From: Chthoniobacteraceae bacterium
GTDB lineage: Bacteria > Verrucomicrobiota > Verrucomicrobiia > Chthoniobacterales > Chthoniobacteraceae
Length of the DNA stretch: 64,000 bases
Direction: 5' to 3'
Assembly (NCBI GenBank): GCA_947479475.1
Contig: CANJZW010000009.1
Coordinates: 1-64,000, forward strand
The position numbers and the translations under genes were made by a program. Shown here piece by piece: positions 52,957-62,718 of this stretch (within the stretch, counting starts at the first letter, position 1; every line of letters begins with the position of its first letter). A model generated the notes under the pieces. The model was given only the letters and a program-made list of their open reading frames with translations, did not search any database and was not told the DNA's origin.

Positions 52957-54297
52957 TTAATCGGAGAGGCGCTTGTATAGTTCGTGAACTTTGGCTGCGA
53001 TCCGGTCTTCAACGCTATCGGCCCAGCCCGCCGCGGCTTCGTAGCCGCCTTCTTTGAGCACGCGCAGGCTGGGAACGTAACCGGTGTAGTCGTTGCTATA
53101 GCCTGCCACCCAGATTCCGGCGGGACCCGCAAATTCCTTTTTAAATCGCAGCGAATAATCCACAACGACTTCGCTGCCCAGTGTGATAAAGGTGAGATCG
53201 TTCCCAATACGGATGACTTGAACCGGATAGTCGTGCGGCGCGCGGCCGGGCTTGGCATAGTCGAGTTGAATTTCTTCGTAGGCCGCACGGATCGGTCCTG
53301 CCACGGACCTTGGATTGACGGTGAGGGCCATTTCCACAGCGTTGGAAAGTGAGCGCCCATGTTGCTGAGCCAGTTCGAGGTCGGTGATGCCCGGCACCAC
53401 ATCCGAGCGGCGGGGATAGGGGTTTTGGTCGGCACCGCAGCCCATCAAGAAAAGCGCGGTGAACCCTGGGCGGTGTTCTTGAAGGTACTGCTGCGCGTAA
53501 CCCGCGTAGTCGCCGCAAAAATTATAAAAACCCAGGCATGTGTTGTGGCAGGCGTAGCCAAAAAGGGTTGCCCACAAAGTGCCATCAGGCTTTTCAATCC
53601 GCAGGGCCGGCACTTCGTGGTCGACGGGGCCTTCGGGATTGGGCGCCTTGTTTGCGTTGGGATGATCGGCTGGAAGCGAATAGTCGCGGCGTCGGTTCAT
53701 CGCGAAACCGCAGCGCGCCTTGTTCCAGGTAAGCCGCGCCGGTTCTTGCATGGCGAGTGCTCTGCCGATGGCTGCAACGATTTCGTCCTCCAGCTTGGAG
53801 GTGTATTCAAAAGCATCTAGAGCGCCGTTCGAGGCGGGATCCCCATCCTTGGGCGGGATGGTCCGCAGCGAGGGTCCGCTATGGGTGTGAGAGGCGTTTA
53901 AAACAAGGTTTGCGGGGGGCAGATGAAAGTCGCGCTCCGAGCGCTCCGCAACATTGCGGCGCAGGGTTTGGGGCACGCCAATCAGGTCAAGCGTCACAAA
54001 CACGAGCCGGTTACCCGCCTCGTCCTGGAGAGCCAGCGCTTTTGCAAAGAGGTCTTGGACGATGCCTTCTGCAGGTTTTTTTCGGGAAGCGTAACCCGAC
54101 ATCCACAAAAGTTTTTCGGGAGTGACTTTTGCTGTCGCAACGCCAACTTTCCAGTTGGCGGGCACGAACGGCGCAATGGATTTCGGCGGGACCGGGGGTG
54201 AAAGGGGAGTTGCTCCCTCGGGGGCGGAAAGCAGGGCTCCGCTGCTAAAAAGAGCGAAAAATACGGCAAGAAGCAGGGGGGATGTAAACCAGTTCAT
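52957..54297 (-). CDS. Neutral/alkaline ceramidase-like secreted protein
   Basis: Starting at ATG 54297 (MNWFTSPLLLAVFFALFSSG) gives 446 aa with a signal peptide; the ORF extends 33 bp upstream without a better start. The neutral ceramidase N-terminal fold is recognised by WKVGVATAKVTPE, ASHTHSGPSLR (zinc-site His residues), FGYACHNTCLG, and GCGADQNPYPR. The C-terminal domain of true ceramidases is missing, as is usual in the many PVC proteins of this type, whose substrates are not known. Convergent with the MFS gene. Confidence 0.88.
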   Translation of the reverse strand: MNWFTSPLLLAVFFALFSSGALLSAPEGATPLSPPVPPKSIAPFVPANWKVGVATAKVTPEKLLWMSGYASRKKPAEGIVQDLFAKALALQDEAGNRLVFVTLDLIGVPQTLRRNVAERSERDFHLPPANLVLNASHTHSGPSLRTIPPKDGDPASNGALDAFEYTSKLEDEIVAAIGRALAMQEPARLTWNKARCGFAMNRRRDYSLPADHPNANKAPNPEGPVDHEVPALRIEKPDGTLWATLFGYACHNTCLGFYNFCGDYAGYAQQYLQEHRPGFTALFLMGCGADQNPYPRRSDVVPGITDLELAQQHGRSLSNAVEMALTVNPRSVAGPIRAAYEEIQLDYAKPGRAPHDYPVQVIRIGNDLTFITLGSEVVVDYSLRFKKEFAGPAGIWVAGYSNDYTGYVPSLRVLKEGGYEAAAGWADSVEDRIAAKVHELYKRLSD

Positions 54298-54330
54298 AGG
54301 GGGGGAGAAGTTCTCAGCATGGAGATTCAC

Positions 54331-54681
54331 CCTGATTTGTCATTGTTTTAAATGATAATGATAGAGGCTGTTAGCATCTCTCCGTGAGCGAGACTCCGCT
54401 GAAAGAGCGTTCAGCCCCCGAAATTTAAAATGAAGGCGCGCGCTTTTCCCCACGGGTGATGCGGCTTCTCCAGAGTATGGGGGTGCCGCAGGTTTATCGG
54501 CGGCAGAGCATTCCGCATGATTTTGCGACGGGATAAAAGTTTTAGAATGATCTGCCTTCGCTGTAGGAATCTGATGAAATTAAATGTAGGGTGAATTGTC
54601 GAATGTTCGCCCTGACTTCATTCGATGAATTTGTTTTAGAATCATACTCATACGAATTAACGCTCTGCGTCTTATAACCCC
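54331..54681. other. Gap of about 350 bp upstream of kinase gene
   Basis: This AT-rich gap lies between divergent genes. A stretch near 54354-54363 (GATAATGATA) matches half of a Fur box, and a 7-bp inverted repeat TCGAATG/CATTCGA (54599-54605, 54619-54625) could be an operator. Neither is convincing alone. No gene or RNA is seen. Confidence 0.45.
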
Positions 54682-55482
54682 ATGACTAAGCTCCCTCGCA
54701 AAATGTCCAAACCGACTCAGACAGCGCATACGGCCCGAGAAGGCATCAAGACCCTCGCGATTGATATCGGTGGGACAGGACTTAAGGCGTGTGTTCTCGA
54801 CGCTGAGGGCGGCATGTTAACGGAGCGTGTCAGGGTGGCGACGCCTCCGCACTGCCCGCCGGCGTTGATGGTTGAGACGCTTTCAAAACTCGTTGCCCCA
54901 TTGCCAACCTTTGATCGCGTGTCTGTGGGGTTCCCCGGGGTCGTTCGCCAGGGGATCGTGATTACGGCCCACAACTTGGGAACGGAAGCCTGGAAGGGAT
55001 TTGAAATGGACCGGACATTGACGGCGAAGCTTAAAAAGCCGGTGCGTGTGCTTAATGACGCAGACATGCAGGGATTGGGAGCGATCATTGGCAAGGGAGT
55101 CGAAGTGGTCATCACATTGGGTACTGGGCTGGGCTCGAGTATCTTTGAGGATGGCCGACTTCTCACGCACCTTGAACTGGCGCATCATCCGTTTCGAAAA
55201 GGGCAAACGTATGAGGAGCAGCTCGGGAATGCGGCATTGGAAAAGGCGGGCAAGCGGAAATGGATAAAACGTGTACAGCTTGCGATTGAAGCTCTCCGTT
55301 CGTTGACCACTTTTGATCATCTCTACATCGGCGGCGGCAATGCGAAACACCTTACCGAGGGCCTGCCTTCTGATGTGAGCACCGTTTCGAATGATTTGGG
55401 TATGCGTGGTGGGATATGGCTGTGGCGTGAGCGGACTGCGAAAGCCGAAGTGTTGAAACCCAAGGTAAAAGCGCGGCGCTGA
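54682..55482 (+). CDS. ROK-family glucokinase (polyphosphate glucokinase-like)
   Basis: This 266-aa sugar kinase has the phosphate loop LAIDIGGTGLKACVLD, SVGFPGVVRQG, the catalytic Asp in NDADMQGLG, and ITLGTGLGSSIFEDG. The lack of the ROK zinc-binding Cys cluster and the length match the polyphosphate/ATP glucokinase group (PpgK). It would phosphorylate glucose using polyphosphate or ATP. An internal ATG at 54703 could also serve as start. Upstream 350 bp and downstream 88 bp suggest a single-gene unit. Confidence 0.82.
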   Translation: MTKLPRKMSKPTQTAHTAREGIKTLAIDIGGTGLKACVLDAEGGMLTERVRVATPPHCPPALMVETLSKLVAPLPTFDRVSVGFPGVVRQGIVITAHNLGTEAWKGFEMDRTLTAKLKKPVRVLNDADMQGLGAIIGKGVEVVITLGTGLGSSIFEDGRLLTHLELAHHPFRKGQTYEEQLGNAALEKAGKRKWIKRVQLAIEALRSLTTFDHLYIGGGNAKHLTEGLPSDVSTVSNDLGMRGGIWLWRERTAKAEVLKPKVKARR

Positions 55483-55570
55483 GGCGGCTTCGACTGGTGA
55501 CCGAAAAAATGCAACGTGCGTCCCTGTTTTGCAGGCTGGCTGGTTGCGTTTGGGATAGGCCATAAGCTCA

Positions 55571-57172
55571 ATGCCTGCCGTCACCGTAACGCTCCGTCCT
55601 TATCAGCAGGAAGCGATTGACGCGGTGCTTGCCGCCCGGCGTCAGGGCGTACGCCGTATGATTGTCTGTTTGCCCACCGGTGCAGGAAAGACGGTCATCT
55701 TCTCCGAACTGGCGCGCCTGGCTCGTAAACAAGTTCTGGTGCTGGCCCACCGGGAAGAACTTCTGGAGCAGGCGCGCTCCAAACTAGAGACGGCGATGGA
55801 TGGCCAGCAAATCGTTTCCATTGAAAGGGGAGCCCAACGTGCCTCTGCGGATGCGAAAGTCCTGGTCTGTTCTATTCGGTCGCTACACGAGGGGAGATTG
55901 GCCCGCCTTTTGAAGGGGCGCGACGTGGGATTAATTATTTACGATGAATGCCATCACGCCGCAGCTGAGGATAATCTGCGAGTGCTTCGGCAGCTCGGCG
56001 CTTTTGAGGAAGATTGGAAAGGCACACTGCTCGGGTTCACTGCGACTACGGCAAGGGGGGATGGCCAGGGGCTTCATAAAGTATTCGATCGGATCGTGTA
56101 TTCCCGTCACCTGCACGAAATGATTCAGGACGGATTTTTGGCTCCGTTGCGTGGCTTTCGGATCTCAACCTCAGCAGACCTCTCAAAATTGGCGGCGGGT
56201 GGGCAGGATTTCCGGGAAGAGGAGCTCGCTGAAGCGGTCGACATTGAGGAGCGAAATGCACTCGTTGCCAGGTCCATACAGGAGCTCGCCCGGGACCGAC
56301 GCACGATCGCTTTTTGCGTTACGGTTAACCACGCCAGAAACCTCTGCCATGCACTCAACCTCTTGGGGGTGCCAGCCGGAATTGTGCATGGTGAAATGCC
56401 TTCTGAGGTGCGCAGTCGGGCTCTGGCGGACTTCCGGGAAGGCCGCACCCAGGTCCTCACTAATGTTGCCGTGCTGACTGAAGGGTTCGATGATCCGGGG
56501 ACCTCTTGCATCGCCATGGCGCGCCCCACCCGATCCGAGGGCCTGTACGCGCAGTGCGTGGGGCGGGGGACGCGTCTGTATCCCGGCAAAACGGATTGCT
56601 TGATTCTGGATTTCGTGGATCTCTCAGCACTCAGTCTTTGTACACTACCGTCCTTGTTTGGTGTTCCAAGGAATCTCGATCTCATGGGGGGCGATGTCTG
56701 CGAGGCCAGGAAGTCTTGGCAGGATATTCTTTTGGATCATCCGGGGTTTGAGCTGGAAGCCGGTGCTCTCACCCTTCCTGAGATTCAGGATCGGGCTGCC
56801 GCGTTCAATCCGCTCACTTTGGAGGTTCACGACGAGGTGCGTGCCATTTCGGGAAATGCCTGGTTTTCGTTGGGGCGCCATGGTCTTGGGTTGTTTTTTG
56901 AAAAAGGTCGCGGCACGGCCAGCGAGGCGGTGGTGTTAAGAAGCGCAGGACGCGGCAAGATTTGGGAGGTGCTCATGGATGGCAAGCCGATGGCGCGTTT
57001 TTCCCAAATTGAAGAGGCGGTTGCTGCCGTGGACTATGAGTTGGAAAAGTGCGGGCCTGTCACGGCGGGGTCTGCACTCCCCTCAGCGGCGTGGAGGCGC
57101 GGGCCTGGGAACGGTCAGGCCTTGCTCAAAGCCCGCCAGTTGGCACTTTGGGAAAGAGTTGTACGGCGGTAA
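55571..57172 (+). CDS. DExH-type superfamily 2 helicase
   Basis: This 533-aa protein shows motif I CLPTGAGKTVIFSEL, motif II YDECHHAAAEDN, motif III GFTATTARGDG, and the C-terminal helicase motifs VAVLTEGFDDPGTSCIAMAR and YAQCVGRGTRLYPGK. It belongs to the SSL2/UvrB-like SF2 group of uncertain role. A C-terminal 170-residue extension (from about 360) matches nothing I know. No nuclease or methylase gene is beside it, so a restriction role is not indicated. Confidence 0.9.
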   Translation: MPAVTVTLRPYQQEAIDAVLAARRQGVRRMIVCLPTGAGKTVIFSELARLARKQVLVLAHREELLEQARSKLETAMDGQQIVSIERGAQRASADAKVLVCSIRSLHEGRLARLLKGRDVGLIIYDECHHAAAEDNLRVLRQLGAFEEDWKGTLLGFTATTARGDGQGLHKVFDRIVYSRHLHEMIQDGFLAPLRGFRISTSADLSKLAAGGQDFREEELAEAVDIEERNALVARSIQELARDRRTIAFCVTVNHARNLCHALNLLGVPAGIVHGEMPSEVRSRALADFREGRTQVLTNVAVLTEGFDDPGTSCIAMARPTRSEGLYAQCVGRGTRLYPGKTDCLILDFVDLSALSLCTLPSLFGVPRNLDLMGGDVCEARKSWQDILLDHPGFELEAGALTLPEIQDRAAAFNPLTLEVHDEVRAISGNAWFSLGRHGLGLFFEKGRGTASEAVVLRSAGRGKIWEVLMDGKPMARFSQIEEAVAAVDYELEKCGPVTAGSALPSAAWRRGPGNGQALLKARQLALWERVVRR

Positions 57173-57281
57173 ACTTGGAGCGTCGCAGGCGTGGATTTCC
57201 AATAGGGAGGTTCCGATTTCTTTACGCGCCTCAATGAGTGCGGGAATGAAAACGATTGCCCGACCGGAAGGTCGCCTCAAC

Positions 57282-58412
57282 TTATAGAAGTTTTTCGCCG
57301 CCTGTGTATTTAAGCAGTGCCTCGGGGTCTAATTCCAGGCCAAGGCCGGGTGCGGTAGGAATGGCAAGCATACCGTCCGAATCGATGTGCCAGCCACCAA
57401 GGGTGATTTCATCGATGAATGGGGAACCAGTGAGGTACTCTACCAGATCCGTGCCAGGAAAAGCCGAGGCAAGTTGAAGGTCAGCGGCCAGACCGACCGC
57501 CGTGTTCCATCCGTGTGGTATAAATTGAACACCATGCTCTTGGGCCATCCACGCGATACGGCGCTCTTCGCTGATACCACCTACTTTGGTCACGTCAGGT
57601 TGGATAATATCAAAAGCGCGTGCCTCCAAAAATGGTTGGAAGGCCTGGCGGCGTGTTAGAACCTCGCCACCGGAAATCGGCACGGGAGAATGTTCTCGCA
57701 GCTTAGTATAATCCTCGAGCGCATCTGGGGAGAGCGCTTCCTCAAACCAGTGAACAGAATAGTTGGCGAGCATCTTGGACGTATTAAGTGCCCATTTGTA
57801 GCCGTTAGGCCAGAAGGCATCGCTGCCCCCGGCATCGACCATCAGTTTGGCATCCGGTCCCACGGCCTCGCGAGCGGCCTTGACGATGGCCTCATCCATA
57901 GCGGCATTACGGCGGCCAAACGGGCCCCAGCCAATCTTAAATGCCCGGAAGCCTTGCGCCTTAATGGAGAGAAGGTGCTCCCGCAACTTGGCGGGTTCAT
58001 CCATGAGGAGAGAGGCGTAGGGTTGGACTCGCTCGCGGTATCGCCCACCCAGAAGCCGCCCCACAGGCTGGCCGGTGGCTTTGCCCAAGAGATCCCAAAG
58101 CGCGATGTCGATGCCGCTAATGGCATGTGTGAGAGAGCCGCCGCGCCCTAGCCAAAATGTGTTCTGGTGCAGCTTTTCACTCACCCGTTCGGGTTCGAGG
58201 GCGTTTTCCCCACGGTATAACGGTTCCAGCAGCGCAAGGGAGGCACGCACCAGAGCATCGTTTGTGAACACAGAGCCGAGGCCGACATGGCCCGTATCGG
58301 TGTGAACGGCAATCAGCGTGTGTACGCAGTCTTCCGGCTTGAGTTCATTGCTCCAGCCGCCTTCGGGGGTTGCTCCGCGCAAGCCTGCGCAACGGATTTC
58401 AGTAATTTTCAT
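57282..58412 (-). CDS. Mandelate racemase/muconate-lactonizing-like enzyme
   Basis: Start at ATG 58412 (MKITEIRCAGLRGATPEGGW) gives 376 aa; the frame opens 54 bp earlier without family match. Enolase-superfamily features are RAFKIGWGPFG (catalytic Lys), AKLMVDAGGSDAFW (metal Asp), WFEEALSPD and ISGGEVLTRRQAF (metal Glu), and FIPHGWNTAVGLAADL (His base). This fits an acid-sugar dehydratase or a racemase of the MR group; the substrate is not determined. It is the last gene of the MFS/esterase/M81 operon, 56 bp after the M81 stop. Confidence 0.88.
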   Translation of the reverse strand: MKITEIRCAGLRGATPEGGWSNELKPEDCVHTLIAVHTDTGHVGLGSVFTNDALVRASLALLEPLYRGENALEPERVSEKLHQNTFWLGRGGSLTHAISGIDIALWDLLGKATGQPVGRLLGGRYRERVQPYASLLMDEPAKLREHLLSIKAQGFRAFKIGWGPFGRRNAAMDEAIVKAAREAVGPDAKLMVDAGGSDAFWPNGYKWALNTSKMLANYSVHWFEEALSPDALEDYTKLREHSPVPISGGEVLTRRQAFQPFLEARAFDIIQPDVTKVGGISEERRIAWMAQEHGVQFIPHGWNTAVGLAADLQLASAFPGTDLVEYLTGSPFIDEITLGGWHIDSDGMLAIPTAPGLGLELDPEALLKYTGGEKLL

Positions 58413-58468
58413 AGTAGTGCTTGTCAGAATAAGAATTTTTTGGACGGCAAAAAAACGGGGGAACACCG

Positions 58469-59977
58469 CTACTTCGTTTCGCCCTGGCGCATGAAAAGTT
58501 GTGGAGCCGGATTAAAAGAAACAGCCTCGTCGAGAGGAAACATAGGTCGGGGACATTTAGAATGGCCGAGATAAGGCAGGTTCGCGCTTGAGGATCCTGG
58601 TGCATCTACGTTGATCATTCCAGCGCACCAGTCGGCGTACATATGCTTTTGGCAATGGGGTGATTTCACGACGACGGCGTCAAAAACCTGGGGGTTTTGA
58701 CCGTGTGAAAAAAAGAAAGAGCGGTCGTAAAGGTTCACCGCACGGCTGCTGACGACGAAGGTGAAATTTTCAGACTCCAAGACGGCAGTGGGACCGGCCT
58801 CCCAGATTTCGCCAAAAGATTCGCTCTGAAAGTGGCCGTCCGAGAGAAGGCGGATCTGCGCCTGGACGGGCAGCGGTTGAAAGCGGGCCGGGTCGAGAGT
58901 GCCGCCCAAGTTGACGCTGATAGTTGCTCCGACGCCCGCCCGGAAGGCGACTTGGACGGCGGGGGCGTCTACAATGGGAACGAGTGTTCTCCCCTTATAT
59001 GCGTGTGCAATAAGCTCTCGTACGATAGCATTGCTGTCACCGGAGGCACCCGAACTTGTGGCGTCTGCGGCATCGATTAGGGCGATCGTTCCGTGTTTGT
59101 GGTCCAGAACGAGGCGCGCCATTTCCTGTAGGCTCACAAGAGGCACCTGCATGGCGTGGTGGTTTGCCCAGAAACTTTTTGCAATACGTACAGCGGCGCT
59201 TTGAGCAAGGGCAGGATCACCGTCGGTAACGACAAAGCTGTAGGTTTGAAGCGCAGGAACGTCGGTGAAAGGATTGCCGATGAACATCCCTGCGGAGAGG
59301 CCGAACGGACCGGTTTCTATTTCCTGCGCCAGGCGGATACTCTCTCCAAAAAGGCCTGTGGCGGTGATCAGTTCATCCCCTCGCACAAGGGCTGGAATGG
59401 CAACCTTGGCTGTGACAGGTCGCACTTCGCCAGCTAGAATGCGAAGTAGAAGACGAGCCGCACGCATGCCGGTTTCGAAAAAATCGATGTGGGGATAGGT
59501 CTGGTAGGCCACGATGGCATCCGTGTGTTCGACCATTCGATCGGTCAGAATTCCGTGTAGATCAAGTGACACGACAATGGGAATGTGTTCCCCAAGAATT
59601 TTGCGCGTTTCCCTCAACAGCCAGCCCTCTGGGTCAAGCTCTTCCGGGGTGGCCATGGCTCCGTGCATACAAAAGTACACGCCATCCACAGACGGAGCGG
59701 TACGCACGGCGTCCAAAAATTCTGCTGAGATACGTTCCCATGCAGATGTTTCGAGAGGCCCTCCGGATGTGATAAAAAACGCGCTGTAAGCGGGGACAAT
59801 AGTGACGGTGGAGTCCGCATCAAAAATGCTGAGGGCGCCTCCTACTTCGTTGCGGATGCTCCGGTGGTACTGCAAAAGTTCATCACCTTTGCGGATTCCA
59901 AAGTCCCCGTAGTTACTGTGTTGTGGGTTGAAGGTGGAAACCTCCTGTTTGCATTCAGCGACTAGAATTTTTGGCAT
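58469..59977 (-). CDS. M81 family (MlrC-like) metallohydrolase
   Basis: Start at ATG 59977 (MPKILVAECKQEVSTFNPQ) gives 502 aa. The family (PF07364/PF07171) includes microcystinase C (MlrC) and many uncharacterised relatives. Metal-site residues are Asp139/His141 in SLDLHG and His163/Asp165 in YPHIDFFETG, with AMATPEELDPEG earlier. The start codon sits in the loop of a perfect 10-bp inverted repeat. It is in an operon with an esterase, an MFS transporter and an enolase-superfamily gene, so it probably cleaves an amide or related bond in a small metabolite rather than in a protein. Confidence 0.88.
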   Translation of the reverse strand: MPKILVAECKQEVSTFNPQHSNYGDFGIRKGDELLQYHRSIRNEVGGALSIFDADSTVTIVPAYSAFFITSGGPLETSAWERISAEFLDAVRTAPSVDGVYFCMHGAMATPEELDPEGWLLRETRKILGEHIPIVVSLDLHGILTDRMVEHTDAIVAYQTYPHIDFFETGMRAARLLLRILAGEVRPVTAKVAIPALVRGDELITATGLFGESIRLAQEIETGPFGLSAGMFIGNPFTDVPALQTYSFVVTDGDPALAQSAAVRIAKSFWANHHAMQVPLVSLQEMARLVLDHKHGTIALIDAADATSSGASGDSNAIVRELIAHAYKGRTLVPIVDAPAVQVAFRAGVGATISVNLGGTLDPARFQPLPVQAQIRLLSDGHFQSESFGEIWEAGPTAVLESENFTFVVSSRAVNLYDRSFFFSHGQNPQVFDAVVVKSPHCQKHMYADWCAGMINVDAPGSSSANLPYLGHSKCPRPMFPLDEAVSFNPAPQLFMRQGETK

Positions 59978-59990
59978 AACACAGGAGGTT
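59939..59990 (-). promoter_or_regulatory. Inverted repeat enclosing M81 start codon
   Basis: AACCTCCTGT (59939-59948 on the plus strand) is the exact reverse complement of ACAGGAGGTT (59981-59990). The 32-nt loop holds the M81 start codon (59975-59977), and the outer arm overlaps the stop codon of the upstream gene. In the minus-strand mRNA the 5' arm AACCUCCUGU would pair with ACAGGAGGUU at codons 10-13. It could control initiation. No ribosome site precedes the start. Confidence 0.5.
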
Positions 59991-62718
59991 AGGGTTGAAC
60001 GGTGTAAGCATTGTTCCACGTCTCGTCAAAATATCCGGCGCTGAGGACTTCCTCTGGGAAGCCGGAGGAGGCAGGTGACCACTGGTCGCTTCCCCGTGAG
60101 ATGCGAAGTAACGCCCAGTCTCCAAGTCGTGGAAATAGAAGATAGTTGAAGGCGGCAAAATCTTTTTCATGAAAAGTATGGCCGCTGTTCACCACTAAGT
60201 AGCGATTCGGAGCCAGCGGATTGCGACAGATGAAAACAGGAGCGTGTTGTTGTGCCGACTGGGGTTTGCCACCAAGAGTGACTTCCGCCTGAGACCATTT
60301 TAGAGGCAGCATTGGAAGTGCTTTTGCAAGAAGTGAGTTACTTCCGGGGTCGCCAAACAGAATGAGATGCTTGTCTCTGATGTCTGCCTCTGTGACTTCG
60401 TTGTCACTTTTAATCACGAGAGACCCACGCATGTAACGAGCCCACTCATACTCGAATCGTCGGAGACTAGCCTCCGCCCACGATTGGACCTCTGGGTTCC
60501 ATGGCTTGCCTGTGCCGCGAACGCAGAGAAAAGGAGAAGAAAATGCGTCGTCTATCGGGCCTTGGAGACCGGGGCGTTTGCCTGCGAGTGTCTTTGAATC
60601 AATTGGGCCGTCGCACGTCCAGATCCCGCCATTCTGCGTAAACACAAGGGCGTCGCTTGGTGAATGAGAGGGAAGAGGAACTGGAGAGCCCATTATTTTC
60701 ACTTTGCCCAAGGGGCGGTGCAGGGCGAAGCTACGCACATTTGTCGCTAGGGTAATGGCTATGGAATCTTCACCGGAGATTTCTCCAATAAACTCTGTAC
60801 GCGAATAGTGTTTTTCAAGGGAGAGCAGTTCCAACCAGTGGCAACGGTTGTATTTCAGGGTCCACGTGACAAAGCGGAGCGTTTTTGGGACGCGGTTGAG
60901 TCCTTTGGTCGAATACTCCGCAATTCTCTCCATTTGTTGTCGGTGCGTCACTGGGTCGACGACGTGGCCAGTGCCTTTGGAAATGAGGTTTACCATTTCC
61001 AATCCTTCTTTGGAAAAAGCCTCTCCCATGTGGACGTGGGATTGATAAAAAGTGTCCTTGTCTCCGATTGCAGCGATCGCCGGGACAACGCCCGCATTTG
61101 CGGCGTAGTCGACAGAGTCGAGCATGTGCAATCCCATTTCCTGATGGGGTGGCAGCGGGCCAACCTTAATAAAGCCCGGAATGGGAGTCTCGGAGAAGCG
61201 GTGCGTATCGACATAGCCGCAGTATGGACCGATGGCGACAAAGCGGTCCGGGTGTTTGAGCCCGAGATGCCATGTGCCGGAAGCTCCCATGGACATTCCG
61301 CGTAATACAATGCGATTTCTGTCGATGTTGTAGTTGCGGCAGACGGCCTCGATCGCTTCGAACACATCAGTTTCGCCAGCCCAACGGTAACAGTTTTCGA
61401 CGCGACCAAGGGGGTGTAGTTCGATGAAATTGGCTTCTGGAGCCGCTTTGGTGGAGGAATCTCCATCGTCGAAGCGGGACATGAAACGGAGCTCGCTCAT
61501 GCCATGAGGCTTTGAACTTCCGTGGAGAACAACATCCAGTCGAATGGGCTGGCTTGGGGTGTATCCTTGCGGAACGATGAGTCCGTAAGGCTGGGTTGAT
61601 CCATCCACCGCAGAGACAAATCCCCGCAGGACTTTACCTTGTTTCTTCGTCCACTCGAATGTGCCTGTGCCCAGGCTCGCAGAGCGTTCATGGCCGCGAA
61701 CTAGGGCTCGCTTGATGAGCAGCAAGTCTGCAGGTGTTGGAGAATCATAGCGTAACGCCCAATGGATGGCTTTTCCAAAAACGACCGTATCCGCTTTAAA
61801 GTCTGAATTGGCATGCGTGAGAGCGGCTAGTTTTTGGTTAAGTAGAATGGCATCGTTGGCAAGCGCGGCCGTTTCTTCCTTTGTCGTTGTTTGAGAATTG
61901 GCGGGTAGCGTCACTCCCGCTGAGAGCAAGACGAATTCAACGGCCTGAATCGTATCTTCATAGTTTGTGGAGTGCGCGGCCTCGGGCCTGTGGATACTCA
62001 GAACCTTGCGGCCTGCTTGTTTGAGGGTCTCGGCGAGTCGGAGTGTGCTTTCTGGGGGAACGACCTGGTCTTTGCCTCCGGTAGTGAGGGCAAGTGGCAT
62101 GGTAAGCTTTTCCGGCCACAATTCCGGGCTTCTGGCTTTGTACTGCGAGGCTGCAGTCGTTTTTGTCCCGCCAAAGGAAGCCTGAATCGCATCCTGAAAT
62201 TTGTCGTACTCCAGTAAATTAGCCGTGGGGTTGAGCGCGCAGATGCCTGCGATCAGGTCGGGATGCAACACTCCGAAAATGAGCGCGCCCGTTCCTCCCA
62301 TCGAACCCCCTGCCACGAAGATACGGCCTACCTTGTGGCGATGTGGGAGTTCGGCGAGAATTTGGACAACATCTTGCTCCGCGAGCGGGCCCATCCAGGA
62401 GGTCTTGGCGCGATAATCGGGCGAGACCACCAGCATGCCATATTTTGCGGCGACGTCGCGGAGACCTTTGCACTCTGCTCTGGTGTCTTTGATAAATTGC
62501 CAGCGGTCAGATCCATGACCGTGTAGTGCGATGATGACGTCGTGCGGTTTTGCGGAGTCGAATCCGGGTGGTAACAGTTCTACGTAGTGCTGTTCTGTAG
62601 CGTCCGCTTTTGAAAGAAAGCTAATATCTTTCGGATCTGTGGCCTGGAGGGGGGTGGACAAAAACAGAAAGCCACAGCCGCTGGCTATAATGGATTTCAG
62701 AATGTGGAAAAGCTTCAT
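59989..62718 (-). CDS. Two-domain secreted alpha/beta-hydrolase (tandem esterase)
   Basis: This 909-aa protein has a signal peptide (residues 1-26). Two complete alpha/beta-hydrolase domains follow. The first (about 40-270) has VIIALHGHGSDRWQF and the nucleophile Ser139 in VAGGSMGGTGA. The second (about 370-610) has RLDVVLHGSSKPHGMSE and Ser476 in RGMSMGASGTWHLG. The last 300 residues lack a motif I know but have the repeated pattern of a substrate-binding or C-terminal domain. Each domain resembles bacterial feruloyl/acetyl esterases, so it may deacylate a plant-type ester. The start overlaps the MFS stop by four bases. Confidence 0.85.
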   Translation of the reverse strand: MKLFHILKSIIASGCGFLFLSTPLQATDPKDISFLSKADATEQHYVELLPPGFDSAKPHDVIIALHGHGSDRWQFIKDTRAECKGLRDVAAKYGMLVVSPDYRAKTSWMGPLAEQDVVQILAELPHRHKVGRIFVAGGSMGGTGALIFGVLHPDLIAGICALNPTANLLEYDKFQDAIQASFGGTKTTAASQYKARSPELWPEKLTMPLALTTGGKDQVVPPESTLRLAETLKQAGRKVLSIHRPEAAHSTNYEDTIQAVEFVLLSAGVTLPANSQTTTKEETAALANDAILLNQKLAALTHANSDFKADTVVFGKAIHWALRYDSPTPADLLLIKRALVRGHERSASLGTGTFEWTKKQGKVLRGFVSAVDGSTQPYGLIVPQGYTPSQPIRLDVVLHGSSKPHGMSELRFMSRFDDGDSSTKAAPEANFIELHPLGRVENCYRWAGETDVFEAIEAVCRNYNIDRNRIVLRGMSMGASGTWHLGLKHPDRFVAIGPYCGYVDTHRFSETPIPGFIKVGPLPPHQEMGLHMLDSVDYAANAGVVPAIAAIGDKDTFYQSHVHMGEAFSKEGLEMVNLISKGTGHVVDPVTHRQQMERIAEYSTKGLNRVPKTLRFVTWTLKYNRCHWLELLSLEKHYSRTEFIGEISGEDSIAITLATNVRSFALHRPLGKVKIMGSPVPLPSHSPSDALVFTQNGGIWTCDGPIDSKTLAGKRPGLQGPIDDAFSSPFLCVRGTGKPWNPEVQSWAEASLRRFEYEWARYMRGSLVIKSDNEVTEADIRDKHLILFGDPGSNSLLAKALPMLPLKWSQAEVTLGGKPQSAQQHAPVFICRNPLAPNRYLVVNSGHTFHEKDFAAFNYLLFPRLGDWALLRISRGSDQWSPASSGFPEEVLSAGYFDETWNNAYTVQP

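Noticed and set aside
54354-54363. Fur-box-like GATAATGATA
   Set aside because: Only half of the consensus is present and the downstream half does not match; a single half-site is common by chance in AT-rich DNA.
57261-57274. Hairpin CGACC-GGAA-GGTCG between helicase and enolase-superfamily genes
   Set aside because: Five base pairs and no T-run on either strand; not sufficient as a terminator.
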